Positions 37,850-45,936 of a stretch of DNA of 64,000 nucleotides are shown here, piece by piece. The position numbers and the translations under genes are program-made. Within the stretch, counting starts at the first letter, position 1. Each line of letters starts with the position of its first letter. The stretch comes from JBCDHN01 sp965224535 (lineage in GTDB: Bacteria > Verrucomicrobiota > Verrucomicrobiia > Verrucomicrobiales > DEV007), in contig CBDCZR010000031.1 in assembly GCA_965224535.1 (NCBI GenBank), positions 60,174 to 124,173 of the forward strand, given 5' to 3'. The notes under the pieces were generated by a model that worked only from the letters and a program-made list of their open reading frames with translations, made no database searches and was not told where the DNA came from.

Positions 37850-38368
37850 ATGTTTAAATTTATCCTCCGCTTTCCGCTGTTTTTCTTTGTGCTGGTTCTC
37901 TACAACATCATCATCTTCGCCAAGCCGGAGTTGTTGTTGGAGCCACAAATCGAGCCGGCGTCAGGACCCGGAGTGGAAGAAGTGGCGCCCGCCGCCGCAG
38001 ATGCCGAAGCCGAACCGGCGGAAGCACCCAAACGGCCGCAGGCCATCGCCAACATCCCGCTCATTTCCGGCGCCACCTGGCGGCCGCTGCCGGCGGATAT
38101 TCTGCTGCTGATCGCCGTTTTCGTGCTCTACGTCGAGCTGTTCAAATCAACCCGCACCAGCGTCAGCTCCATCGTCGAGCACGTGCTATCGATGTTCGTG
38201 TTCATCGCGTTTTTGGTCGAATTCCTCGTCGTCGAGGCCTGCGGCACCTCCACCTTTCTCATCGTCACGCTGCTCTCCCTCATCGACGTGATCGGCGGAT
38301 TTACGATCACCATTTCCACCGCGCGGCGCGACTTTGGCGTCGGCGCTCACGCGGGGATGGGAGAGTAA
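37850..38368 (+). CDS. Small integral membrane protein, unknown
   Basis: The 172-residue protein has an N-terminal membrane helix (FPLFFFVLVLYNIIIF), a ~50-residue Ala/Pro/Glu linker (EPQIEPASGPGVEEVAPAAADAE...), then three further helices (ILLLIAVFVLYVEL, VLSMFVFIAFLVEFLVV, FLIVTLLSLIDVIGGFTITI) and a short tail. The last helices resemble small bacterial membrane proteins found next to sensor genes, but there is no firm match. The Met at 37850 directly precedes the first helix. Confidence 0.7.
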   Translation: MFKFILRFPLFFFVLVLYNIIIFAKPELLLEPQIEPASGPGVEEVAPAAADAEAEPAEAPKRPQAIANIPLISGATWRPLPADILLLIAVFVLYVELFKSTRTSVSSIVEHVLSMFVFIAFLVEFLVVEACGTSTFLIVTLLSLIDVIGGFTITISTARRDFGVGAHAGMGE

Positions 38369-38401
38369 CCCCCCGTTTCGGCGAAAATCTCCCGGACTCC
38401 G

Positions 38402-38869
38402 TTATTTTGCGCCGGAATTTCGCAGCATCCCTTCGTAGGCGCCGGGCCAAGAGTTGGGAATGGGGATGGCGCCGAAAATTCGCTGAAAATAGGCCTCCGC
38501 CTTGGTGGCGCCGATCACCGCGTAGGCGAATCCTTCCTCCCGCATGGCCTGCAAAGCCTGCAGGGTGAGCGCCTCGCCGATTTTCCCGCCACGTGCCTCT
38601 TCCTTGACCCCGATGGGTCCGAAAAAACCCTGAAACGTGGTGTTGAAGCAGGCAAAACCCAGCAAGTCGTCTCCATGGGCCGCAACTAGGCAGCGAATCG
38701 GCTGGCTACCGAAGGCGACGGCGACTTCCTGGGCCCAACCGGGCGAAAATCGCGCTTTAACCCAGTTTTTCACGATCCCGCGCTCGGGCGCGAGGGCGCG
38801 GCGAACCACGGTGGTTTCAAGCTCCGGCGCGGGGGGCAAATCGTAGAGTTTTACGAGCAAATCGGTCAT
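38402..38869 (-). CDS. GNAT-family N-acetyltransferase
   Basis: The 155-residue protein shows the GNAT core: CLVAAHGDDLLGFACFNTTFQGFFGPIGVKEEARGGKIGEALTLQALQAMREEGFAYAVIG, where ARGGKIGEAL is the acetyl-CoA binding loop (R/Q-x-x-G-x-G/A with a Lys variation). The acceptor substrate is unknown. The start at 38869 was chosen as the first Met before the domain; the longer open frame upstream overlaps the divergent sigma-factor promoter. The 84-base gap to the sigma gene holds promoters for both. Confidence 0.8.
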   Translation of the reverse strand: MTDLLVKLYDLPPAPELETTVVRRALAPERGIVKNWVKARFSPGWAQEVAVAFGSQPIRCLVAAHGDDLLGFACFNTTFQGFFGPIGVKEEARGGKIGEALTLQALQAMREEGFAYAVIGATKAEAYFQRIFGAIPIPNSWPGAYEGMLRNSGAK

Positions 38870-38953
38870 TTTGGCAGCTTTTTGGCGGGTTTTGCTGGAT
38901 TCAAATTGCCAGGGAGAATAAACCGAAGAAACTCCTAAGCCAGCCCCCAATTC

Positions 38954-39577
38954 ATGCGTTCCACCTGCAAACACCAACCGATTTCGATGTCGGCGATGAA
39001 CCTGGCGGTGGAAGATTTTCCTCCAAAAACGGCTGAGGGAGCCTGTTTTCCCTTCAATGCGGCTGAAGATCCGGCGCGCGAGCAAAACGACCTGCTCAAC
39101 TCGGCGATGGTCGAGTTTGAGCGCCCCCTGCTCGGCTACGCGCACAGCCTGTTGAGCGATTGGGAACTGGCGCGCGACGTGGTGCAGGAAACGTTCGTGA
39201 AACTGCATCGCGAGCTGAAATTCAATCGGCCGGAAAACCTGAAAGCCTGGCTTTTCACCGTCTGCCGCAACCGCTCGCTCGATATTCTCCGCAAAAACAA
39301 ACGCATGACCGTGACCGATACCGAAGTGTTGGAAACCGTGGGTGACGACGCCCAGCCAAACCCGGCAAAATTGGCCGAGCGCCACGATGCGCACGACCGC
39401 GCGCTCCAGCTTTTGGATCGCCTTCCGGAAAACCAGCGCGAAGTCATTCGCCTCAAATTTCAGGGTGACCTCAGCTACAAAGAAATCAGCGAGATCACCA
39501 GCCTGAGCATCGGCAACGTGGGCTACCTACTCCATCACGGGCTCAAGCGTCTGCGCGAATTGATGACCGAAACCTAG
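38954..39577 (+). CDS. ECF-type RNA polymerase sigma factor
   Basis: The 207-residue protein has sigma region 2 (LLGYAHSLLSDWELARDVVQETFVKLHRELKF, NLKAWLFTVCRNRSLDILRKNKR) and region 4 (LDRLPENQREVIRLKFQGDLSYKEISEITSLSIGNVGYLLHHGLKRLRE). Starts at 38987 or 38996 are also possible, because the first residues are not conserved. It lies 28 bases upstream of an anti-sigma-like membrane protein, the usual pairing in which the membrane protein holds the sigma factor until a signal arrives. Confidence 0.92.
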   Translation: MRSTCKHQPISMSAMNLAVEDFPPKTAEGACFPFNAAEDPAREQNDLLNSAMVEFERPLLGYAHSLLSDWELARDVVQETFVKLHRELKFNRPENLKAWLFTVCRNRSLDILRKNKRMTVTDTEVLETVGDDAQPNPAKLAERHDAHDRALQLLDRLPENQREVIRLKFQGDLSYKEISEITSLSIGNVGYLLHHGLKRLRELMTET

Positions 39578-39604
39578 AATTTTGCACCCCAACTTTTTAC
39601 CGCG

Positions 39605-41020
39605 ATGAACCTTGATTTCAACGACCCCCGCCTCACCGCCTTCGCCCTCCACGAGATGGACGCGGACGAACGCGCGGAGTTTGAGGCCGAACTCGAACAA
39701 ACCTCCGGCGTGCGCGCGGCCATTGCCGACATTCAGGAGACTGTTGGCTGCCTGCGGGTTGGTTTTGCCGCCGAGGAAGCCGCCATGAGCGGCGTGGTAC
39801 TCGAATCCAACGTCATTCGGCCCGCGTTTTGGCAACGTAGCGGCGTCCGGGCCCTGTTTGTGGCCGCAGCCGGCGTTGCCGCCTGTTTCGCGCTTACTTT
39901 CGTGGCGATTCGCGACGTCCAGGAGAAAAAGGCTCGATTGGCCGAACAGCAGCTGCGTGCCACGGAGTCGGGCGAGGAAGAGATCGGCGAATTCCGCATC
40001 ACCATCGCCGGCGAGAAAAAACGGGGGCAACGCGCCGCGCCGGAATTGGCCGGCGACGCCGAAAAGACGCCGATTCAGCCGAAAATCCTGCCCGAACGCG
40101 AAATTCCCGGTTTGCCCGCGGGATTGCCCGCTCCGCGCGTGCAATTCGCCAGCACCCTGGACCCGCTTCCCGAGCATTTGCGGGAATTGCGCTTCATCGA
40201 TCCGCTCTACCGAAAGGTCTCCACTTTTCCGTTCGAGGTGGGCAACTCCAGCCTCAGCCTGGTGCGGCACAATGTCGAAAACGGCCAACTTCCCCCCCGC
40301 AAAGACGTTCGGGTGGAGGAATTGGTAAACGCCTTCGCCTACGACTACGCCCCGCCAAAATCCGGTTCGGCTCCGTTTCGCGTTCACCTGGAAGTCGCGG
40401 AATGTCCCTGGCAACCCGGCAACCGTCTGGTGAAAATCGGCGTTCAATCGCGGTTTTCGCGTCAGGATGGCCCCATCGCGCAAAACCCGGCGATTTTGGT
40501 GGATTTTAACCCCCTGCGCGTTTCCGGCTACCGCTTGATCGGGCAAATTGAGCCGATTTCCAGCGATGAAGCGCCCGTTTTCGATCGCCTGGCCCAGCCG
40601 GGGCACTCGGTGACCGCTTTCTACGAAATCATTCCGCTGGAAGCGGCAAAAGTGATCAATCCGCGGCCCAAATTGCCGAAAAACTCCGGGAAAATGGCCA
40701 GTTTACCACCCGAGCGGCGGTTTGAGATTCACCCGGAACTGCTAACCGTGAAACTAACCTTCCAAGCCGCTAACGGCCTCGAATCCGAGCCGATCGAAGC
40801 GAAATTGGTCGATTCCGGCGCAAAAGTCGCCGCAGCCAGCGAAGATTTCCGCTTCGCAGCCGCCGTGGCCGCTTTCGGCGAATGGTTGAGCGCGCCTGAC
40901 TCCGGCGACTACGGCATCGAGCAAATCGTCGCCCTGGCTGAAAGCGGCGTTGGAGACGACGCCAGCGGTCAACGCAGCGGGTTCGTCAATTTGGTGCGTA
41001 AGGCAGGAGATATCTGGTAG
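39605..41020 (+). CDS. Anti-sigma-like membrane protein with YfbK flanking domains but no vWA domain
   Basis: The 471-residue protein begins with a zinc-less anti-sigma-like segment (DPRLTAFALHEMDADERAEFEAEL, residues 7-60) and a membrane helix at ~83-102. After a charged linker come the N-terminal YfbK region (KDVRVEELVNAFAYDYAPP ... HLEVAECPWQPGNRLVKIGVQS, ~235-280) and, after only ~20 residues, the C-terminal DUF3520 region (ILVDFNPLRVSGYRLIG ... GHSVTAFYEIIPLE, ~298-350). In YfbK-type proteins a ~180-residue von Willebrand A domain with a metal site sits between these parts; here it is cleanly missing while the reading frame is kept. It probably controls the upstream sigma factor; the ligand-binding function must differ. 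Confidence 0.8.
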   Translation: MNLDFNDPRLTAFALHEMDADERAEFEAELEQTSGVRAAIADIQETVGCLRVGFAAEEAAMSGVVLESNVIRPAFWQRSGVRALFVAAAGVAACFALTFVAIRDVQEKKARLAEQQLRATESGEEEIGEFRITIAGEKKRGQRAAPELAGDAEKTPIQPKILPEREIPGLPAGLPAPRVQFASTLDPLPEHLRELRFIDPLYRKVSTFPFEVGNSSLSLVRHNVENGQLPPRKDVRVEELVNAFAYDYAPPKSGSAPFRVHLEVAECPWQPGNRLVKIGVQSRFSRQDGPIAQNPAILVDFNPLRVSGYRLIGQIEPISSDEAPVFDRLAQPGHSVTAFYEIIPLEAAKVINPRPKLPKNSGKMASLPPERRFEIHPELLTVKLTFQAANGLESEPIEAKLVDSGAKVAAASEDFRFAAAVAAFGEWLSAPDSGDYGIEQIVALAESGVGDDASGQRSGFVNLVRKAGDIW

Positions 41021-41061
41021 GCTGGTTGAGGGAAGGCGAAAATTGCCTCACATTCCCTACC

Positions 41062-41958
41062 GTGGCCAAAAAGAAGAAATCGCCGAAAACCCCAACATCG
41101 CAGGTCGCAGCCGAAAAGACCTGGTGGCACCCGGTTTTCGCCGCCATCACCGCCTGGCTCCTGGAAAAAGTGTGCCGCTGCGAAAAAGAAGTCAGCACCG
41201 GCGAGCTACCCAAGAGCATCGACCTCGTAGCCCGTCGAAACCGCCGAAAAATAACCGATTGGGTTCTGCAAGCCGCCCCCAGCGTCTTTTCCCGGCTCAA
41301 CGACATCACCCTCTTCGAACTCAAAGGCCCTACCGCATCGCTGCGCAACGGCGACCTGGCCCTGATGCTCTCCCGGCTCGGCGCTTGGCACGCCGCCGAG
41401 GAAAACAAGCCCTCGCTCTCAAAGGTCAGCATCCTCTTCGTCACGCCGGCGATGACCTCCGGTTTCCAGGACGAACTCAAGCTCTGGGGCATGAAAGCGG
41501 TGGAAAACAGCCCGGGGATCCACCGCATCGAAGGCATGCCGGTCGAAACCTGGGTCATCGGCACGATTGAGGGCGAAAAGCGCGGCGAACCGCTCTTGAG
41601 CGTGATGAGCCCGCGCTTTGTCGAAAAACGCCGCGCCGTGGTCGACAAAGTGGCGACGCGTGGCTATGGTAACATCCTGACGTTTTTCACCCGAGAGTTG
41701 CACCATTTTTCCGAACGCCATCCCAGCCTGCCCATCCCAACCTTTGAAATCGACAACATGGCCAAATTCACCAAAGAAATGGAGAAAGAGATGATCGAGA
41801 TGTTAGGAGCGGAATGCGTGCTCGAGCATATTTCGATGGAGGATCGGCTGAAAGACGTGCCGGTGGAGGAGCGGCTCAGAGGCTTGTCCGCCATGGACCT
41901 CGAACAGATTCGGCAATTGCTCGACGAGCAGGCTGAGGGCAATTCAGGGAAAAACTAA
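41062..41958 (+). CDS. Putative PD-(D/E)XK-like nuclease-family protein (Rpn/DUF4351-like), unknown role
   Basis: The protein has 298 residues from a GTG start (the longer frame from 41026 is possible). It begins Lys-rich, then WWHPVFAAITAWLLE and ITLFELKGPTASLRNGDLALMLSRLGAWHA, where FELKG near residue 86 is the placement of the (D/E)xK strand in restriction-like folds. The C terminus has DVPVEERLRGLSAMDLEQIRQLLDE, a helical tail seen in Rpn-like/transposase-associated proteins of PVC bacteria. It follows the anti-sigma gene by 41 bases in the same direction. Nuclease activity is not established. Confidence 0.55.
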   Translation: MAKKKKSPKTPTSQVAAEKTWWHPVFAAITAWLLEKVCRCEKEVSTGELPKSIDLVARRNRRKITDWVLQAAPSVFSRLNDITLFELKGPTASLRNGDLALMLSRLGAWHAAEENKPSLSKVSILFVTPAMTSGFQDELKLWGMKAVENSPGIHRIEGMPVETWVIGTIEGEKRGEPLLSVMSPRFVEKRRAVVDKVATRGYGNILTFFTRELHHFSERHPSLPIPTFEIDNMAKFTKEMEKEMIEMLGAECVLEHISMEDRLKDVPVEERLRGLSAMDLEQIRQLLDEQAEGNSGKN

Positions 41959-42050
41959 CTCGATCGGGTTCTTTCCGCCATTGCCGATTCCCAGGAGCCG
42001 CGCTGCGGTTCGCTTTTTGTCCTTCGCGGGATTGAAGGGGAAGCATCTTC

Positions 42051-43094
42051 GTGGCATGGAAGGGCGTGAATTCCGTTCCTAACACGCCTGTCGAACTCGA
42101 CGACCTGATTTCCACGCCGGATGAGGCGACCATAGAGACTGTTCGCAAGTCTCCCGGCAAAATCGCCGTCCTGGGCGCGGGTGGGAAAATGGGCTTTCAC
42201 CTCTGCCTCATGCTGCAACGCGTGTTGGCGGCTTTGGGGCGAAAAAATCGCGTTTGCGCCGTTTCCCGCTTTGGATCGGTCCGGGCGCGCGAGGAATTTG
42301 AGGCGATCGGATGCGAGGTGCAGTCCGCGGATCTGAGCCAGCCCGATCAGCTCGAACGATTGCCGGACGCTGCGAGCGTTTTTTTCCTCGCCGGGGTGAA
42401 ATTCGGCACCGCGCACGATCCCAGCCTCCTCCAGACGATGAACGTGGTAATGCCGCGGCTGGTGGCCAATCGTTTTCGCGATTCGGACATCGTGGCGCTG
42501 TCTACCGGCTGCGTTTATTCGTATGTCAGGCCCGAAACCGGCGGCGCAACCGAAGCAGACGAAACCGAGCCGCCCGGCGAATACGCCAACTCCTGCAAGG
42601 GCCGCGAAACGGCGTTTTTTGACGCCGCGCGCGATTTTGGAACGCGCTCCACCCTCATCCGGCTGAATTACGCGATCGACCTGCGCTACGGCGTGTTGGT
42701 GGATCTAGCCCAAAAAGTGCTGGCCGGCGAGCCCATCGACCTCGGCACTGGCTACGTCAACGTCATTTGGCAAGGGGACGCCCTCCGACACACCGTCCGC
42801 AGCCTCGAACTCACCTCCGCGCCGCCCTGCATCCTGAATGTGACCGGCCCTGGCGTGCTGCGTGTGCGCGATTTGGCGCTTGAGATCGCCAAACGCCTCG
42901 AACGCGAGGCAATCTTCACCGGCCAAGAAGCGCCAACCGCCTGGCTGAGCAATGCAGGCAAAGCGCATGACTTGTTTGGCGCCCCGGAGGTCAGCATCGG
43001 CCAAATGCTGGATTGGGTGGCCGATTGGCTGAAAAACGGCGGTGACGTGCTCGGCAAACCCACGCATTTCGAGACGCGCGACGGCAAGTATTGA
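42051..43094 (+). CDS. NAD(P)-dependent epimerase/dehydratase (extended SDR) family protein
   Basis: The 347-residue protein has a Rossmann start at residue ~37 (KIAVLGAGGKMGFHL), AVSRFGSV and SADLSQPDQL after strands 2 and 3, and STGCVYSYV for the catalytic Ser/Thr region. The usual Y-x-x-x-K becomes E-Y-A-N-S-C-K, so the Lys is displaced by one and catalysis may be altered. The C-terminal half has YVNVIWQGDALRHTV and LNVTGPGVLRVRDLALEIAKRL, as in sugar-nucleotide epimerases. The start is GTG. The stop lies 13 bases before the tandem repeat array. Confidence 0.78.
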   Translation: MAWKGVNSVPNTPVELDDLISTPDEATIETVRKSPGKIAVLGAGGKMGFHLCLMLQRVLAALGRKNRVCAVSRFGSVRAREEFEAIGCEVQSADLSQPDQLERLPDAASVFFLAGVKFGTAHDPSLLQTMNVVMPRLVANRFRDSDIVALSTGCVYSYVRPETGGATEADETEPPGEYANSCKGRETAFFDAARDFGTRSTLIRLNYAIDLRYGVLVDLAQKVLAGEPIDLGTGYVNVIWQGDALRHTVRSLELTSAPPCILNVTGPGVLRVRDLALEIAKRLEREAIFTGQEAPTAWLSNAGKAHDLFGAPEVSIGQMLDWVADWLKNGGDVLGKPTHFETRDGKY

Positions 43095-43106
43095 ACATCA
43101 TCGCGC

Positions 43107-43809
43107 TTGGTGCTCGCACGAAGACACGAAGGCACAAAGAATTCAGATTGGCTCAGGCGCGTGGAGAGCTTTCCAGGATCAGCCACCCTTCGTGTCTTTG
43201 TGCCTTCGTGCGAGGCCCATCAATCGGTCAAAATCCGCTTCGAACCGGCGGAAACCGGTGACGCACCATCGTCCGAAAAACTTTGGTGCTCGCACGAAGC
43301 CACGAAGGCACAAAGAATTCAGATTGGCTCAGGCGCGTGGAGAGCTTTCCAGGATCAGCCACCCTTCGTGTCTTTGTGCCTTCGTGCGAGGCCCATCAAT
43401 CGGTCAAAATCCGCTTCGAACCGGCGGAAACCGGTGACGCACCATCGTCCGAAAACTTTGGTGCTCGCACGAAGACACGAAGGCACAAAGAATTCAGATT
43501 GGCTCAGGCGCGTGGAGAGCTTTCCACGATTAGTTGCCCTTCGTGTCTTTGTGCCTTCGTGCGAGGCCCATCAATCGGTCAAAATCCGCTTCGAACCAGC
43601 GGAAACCGGTGGCGCACCATCGTCCGAAAAACTTTGGTGCTCGCACGAAGACACGAAGGCACAAAGAATTCAGATTGGCTCAGGCGCGTGGAGAGCTTTC
43701 CACGATTAGTTGCCCTTCGTGTCTTTGTGCCTTCGTGCGAGGCCCATCAATCGGTCAAAATCCGCTTCGAACCGGCGGAAACCGGTGACGCACCATCGTC
43801 CGAAAAACT
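43107..43809. repeat. Four-copy tandem repeat, unit 175-176 bp, containing the 3' end of the ROK gene
   Basis: Units begin at 43107, 43283, 43458 and 43634 at the word ttggtgctcgcacgaag (unit lengths 176, 175, 176, 176). Each has a long imperfect palindrome: tcgcacgaagacacgaaggcacaaag pairs with cttcgtgtctttgtgccttcgtgcga about 50 bases later (4 mismatches in 26). Each then carries a copy of the last ~60 bases of the ROK kinase gene (catcaatcggtcaaaatccgctt...). Units 1-2 share ccaggatcagccacc and units 3-4 share ccacgattagttgcc, so a two-unit block may have arisen by successive duplications. The last unit overlaps the live gene end. Plus-strand ORFs across it are by-products. Confidence 0.95.
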
Positions 43810-44700
43810 TTGCGCGAAGTAAACCGCGCCGTAGCAACCCGCCACTTCGCCCAACTCCGCCGGCTTGATTTTGACTTGATGCCCGTTAGGCCGCCACTCG
43901 ATTTTTGCGAGCCCATCCTCCAGCGGGCCAAAAAGCGCGTCGCCGGCCTTGGTGATGCCGCCACCGAGGATGATCACCTCCGGGTCGAGCACGTTGATGA
44001 GGCCGGTCAGGCCCGCCGCCAGATTCGTCAGCACGTCGTCCCACCAGCCTTGCGCCTCCGCGTCGCCGTCCTGCATCGCTTCGACCAATTGGCGGGTGGA
44101 TTCAAACCGGCCGCTGGTCCGCGCTTTCACCGTGCAATCGCCCACCATCACCTCCAACCCGCCCGGCGTGCCGCAAATGGTTGGCTGGCCGTGAGGATCG
44201 AGGCTGAGATGACCGAGATGACCCGCGCGGCCGATTTGACCGGTCAGGAGCCGGCCGCCGGAAACAATCGCGCCACCCACGCCCGTTCCCAGCGTTAGCA
44301 TGAAAACTTCGTCCACACCGCGCGCGGCGCCCTGCCAAATTTCGCCCATCAACGCGGCGTGAGCGTCGTTGAGGACGGCCACCCGCGGTTTTCCAAAAAA
44401 CCGGGCCCAATCCAGGTTTTCCAGACCTTCGAGCCGATTCGGCAGGAAACGGATGCAAGTGTGCGCTTTGTCTGAAAGCCCCGGGGCGGAAAGGCCGATC
44501 GCTTGGGGCGTTTCGCCGGTTTTTGCCTCTAATTCGCCCAAAACCTGGCGCACACCCACGGCAAACGCCGGTTCGCCGCCGATCGTTTCGCCATCGCGCG
44601 TCGGGGCCGTGGTCCGGGCCAATTCCGTGCCGAGTTCCAGGTCGAAAGCCATGGCCTTGATGTTGGTGCCGCCGAGGTCGATGCCGATGCCGAGTTTCAT
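43747..44700 (-). CDS. ROK-family sugar kinase
   Basis: The 317-residue protein has the ROK phosphate-1 motif GIDLGGTNIKAMAFD, AVLNDAHAALMGE with the catalytic Asp, LTLGTGVGGAIVSGGRLL, and HLSLDPHG...ICGTPGGLE. The usual zinc-binding Cys set (CxCGxxGCxE) is mostly lost; only one Cys of ICGTPGG remains. It phosphorylates glucose or a related hexose or aminosugar. The start at 44700 fits the family. The last ~20 residues (FSDDGASPVSAGSKRILTD) are encoded inside the final unit of the tandem array. Confidence 0.88.
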   Translation of the reverse strand: MKLGIGIDLGGTNIKAMAFDLELGTELARTTAPTRDGETIGGEPAFAVGVRQVLGELEAKTGETPQAIGLSAPGLSDKAHTCIRFLPNRLEGLENLDWARFFGKPRVAVLNDAHAALMGEIWQGAARGVDEVFMLTLGTGVGGAIVSGGRLLTGQIGRAGHLGHLSLDPHGQPTICGTPGGLEVMVGDCTVKARTSGRFESTRQLVEAMQDGDAEAQGWWDDVLTNLAAGLTGLINVLDPEVIILGGGITKAGDALFGPLEDGLAKIEWRPNGHQVKIKPAELGEVAGCYGAVYFAQSFSDDGASPVSAGSKRILTD

Positions 44701-44837
44701 GGGAGTTTTCAGTTTTGAGGTTTCTTGGGATTCAAGTTCTAAGCCGCGCCCCCCGATCCTGAAAACTGAAAAGTTGAGAAACGCCACCTCCAAAAATCGC
44801 GCCTTGCTCATTGCCAAAACCGCATCGAAAAGTTGGC

Positions 44838-45914
44838 GTGAGCAAGACCCTGATATTCGACGCCCACCTCGACCTCAGCCTCAACGCGATTGAGTGGAAT
44901 CGCGACCTGCGCCGGCCTGTTGCCGAAATTCGCGAGGTTGAAGCCGGCATGACCGACCTGAAGGGCCGCGCCGTCGGAACGGTCGCTTTTCCCGATATGC
45001 GCGCGGGGGGCATTGGCATCTGCGTAGCCACGCAACTGGCCGGCTGCATGAAGCCCCGAGCCTCGGTCGCCACGTGGGAATCTCCGGAACAAGCCTGGGC
45101 AATGACCCAGTGCCAACTGGCCTGGTACCGAGCCATGGAGGAAGACGGCCGCCTGCGCCAAATTCGCAATCGCGAGGCGCTGGACCGCCACCTGGCGGAA
45201 TGGGCCAAAGATCCTGACGAATGCCCCATCGGCTACATTTTGAGCCTGGAAGGCGCCGACTCCATACGCACCCCCGCGCATTTGGAACGCTCCTGGGACG
45301 ACGGATTGCGCGCCATGGGTCCGGCGCACTACGGCTCCGGCCGCTACGCCGAGGGCCACGACCGCGACGGACCGCTTTCCGCGCAGGGCAAGGAGTTGCT
45401 GGAGGAGATGGACCGGCTGGAGATGATTCTGGACGTCACCCACCTGTGCGACCGCACTTTTTGGGACGCGCTGGAGGCCTTTGGCGGTCCGGTCTGGGCC
45501 AGTCACAGCAATTGCCGCGCCCTGGTCGATGATCCGCGCCAATTCAGCGACGAACAGTTGCGCGCCTTGATCGAGCGCGATGCGGTGATCGGAGCTGCCT
45601 TCGACGCCTGGATGATCGTGCCCGGCTGGATCAAGCGCGAAACCACGCCCGAAAGCGCCGGCGTTCGCATCGAGCACGTCGCCAACCACATCGATCACAT
45701 CTGCCAACTGGCCGGCAACGCGCGTCACGTCGGCCTGGGCTCGGATTTGGACGGCGGCTTCGGTCGGGAACAATCGCCGCTCGACCTCGACACCATTCAG
45801 GATTTAACGCAAATCGCGCAAATTTTGAAGGATCGCGGTTACGCGGAGGAAGACATCAACGGCGTCATGAGCGACAATTTTTTGCGCTTTTTACACGAAG
45901 CGTGGGAGGTGTGA
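44838..45914 (+). CDS. Membrane dipeptidase-like peptidase (M19 family)
   Basis: The 358-residue amidohydrolase-fold protein (from a GTG; an upstream in-frame start at 44811 is possible) has the first metal pair FDAH10LD12, then LSLEGADS, MILDVTHLCDRTFWDAL, VWASHSNCRALVDDPRQ and GLGSDLDGGFG. These are the M19 zinc-site segments. M19 enzymes cleave L-X-D/L dipeptides or related amides. There is no signal peptide, so it should be cytosolic. It is divergent from the ROK kinase, with a short AT-rich gap of inverted 'gttttcagttttg/ctgaaaactgaaaag' words. Confidence 0.87.
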   Translation: MSKTLIFDAHLDLSLNAIEWNRDLRRPVAEIREVEAGMTDLKGRAVGTVAFPDMRAGGIGICVATQLAGCMKPRASVATWESPEQAWAMTQCQLAWYRAMEEDGRLRQIRNREALDRHLAEWAKDPDECPIGYILSLEGADSIRTPAHLERSWDDGLRAMGPAHYGSGRYAEGHDRDGPLSAQGKELLEEMDRLEMILDVTHLCDRTFWDALEAFGGPVWASHSNCRALVDDPRQFSDEQLRALIERDAVIGAAFDAWMIVPGWIKRETTPESAGVRIEHVANHIDHICQLAGNARHVGLGSDLDGGFGREQSPLDLDTIQDLTQIAQILKDRGYAEEDINGVMSDNFLRFLHEAWEV

Positions 45915-45936
45915 GGCGGAGCGGGCCCAATTGCCG

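Noticed and set aside
43107..43809. Possible CRISPR-like array
   Set aside because: Units are 176 bp, nearly identical throughout with no variable spacers, and no cas gene is near.
43107..43822. Plus-strand ORFs of ~180-200 codons made of repeated units (GTKNSDWLRRVESF...)
   Set aside because: They arise only because the 176-bp units stay open in several frames; all frames give similar repeats and the units contain a palindrome and another gene's end.
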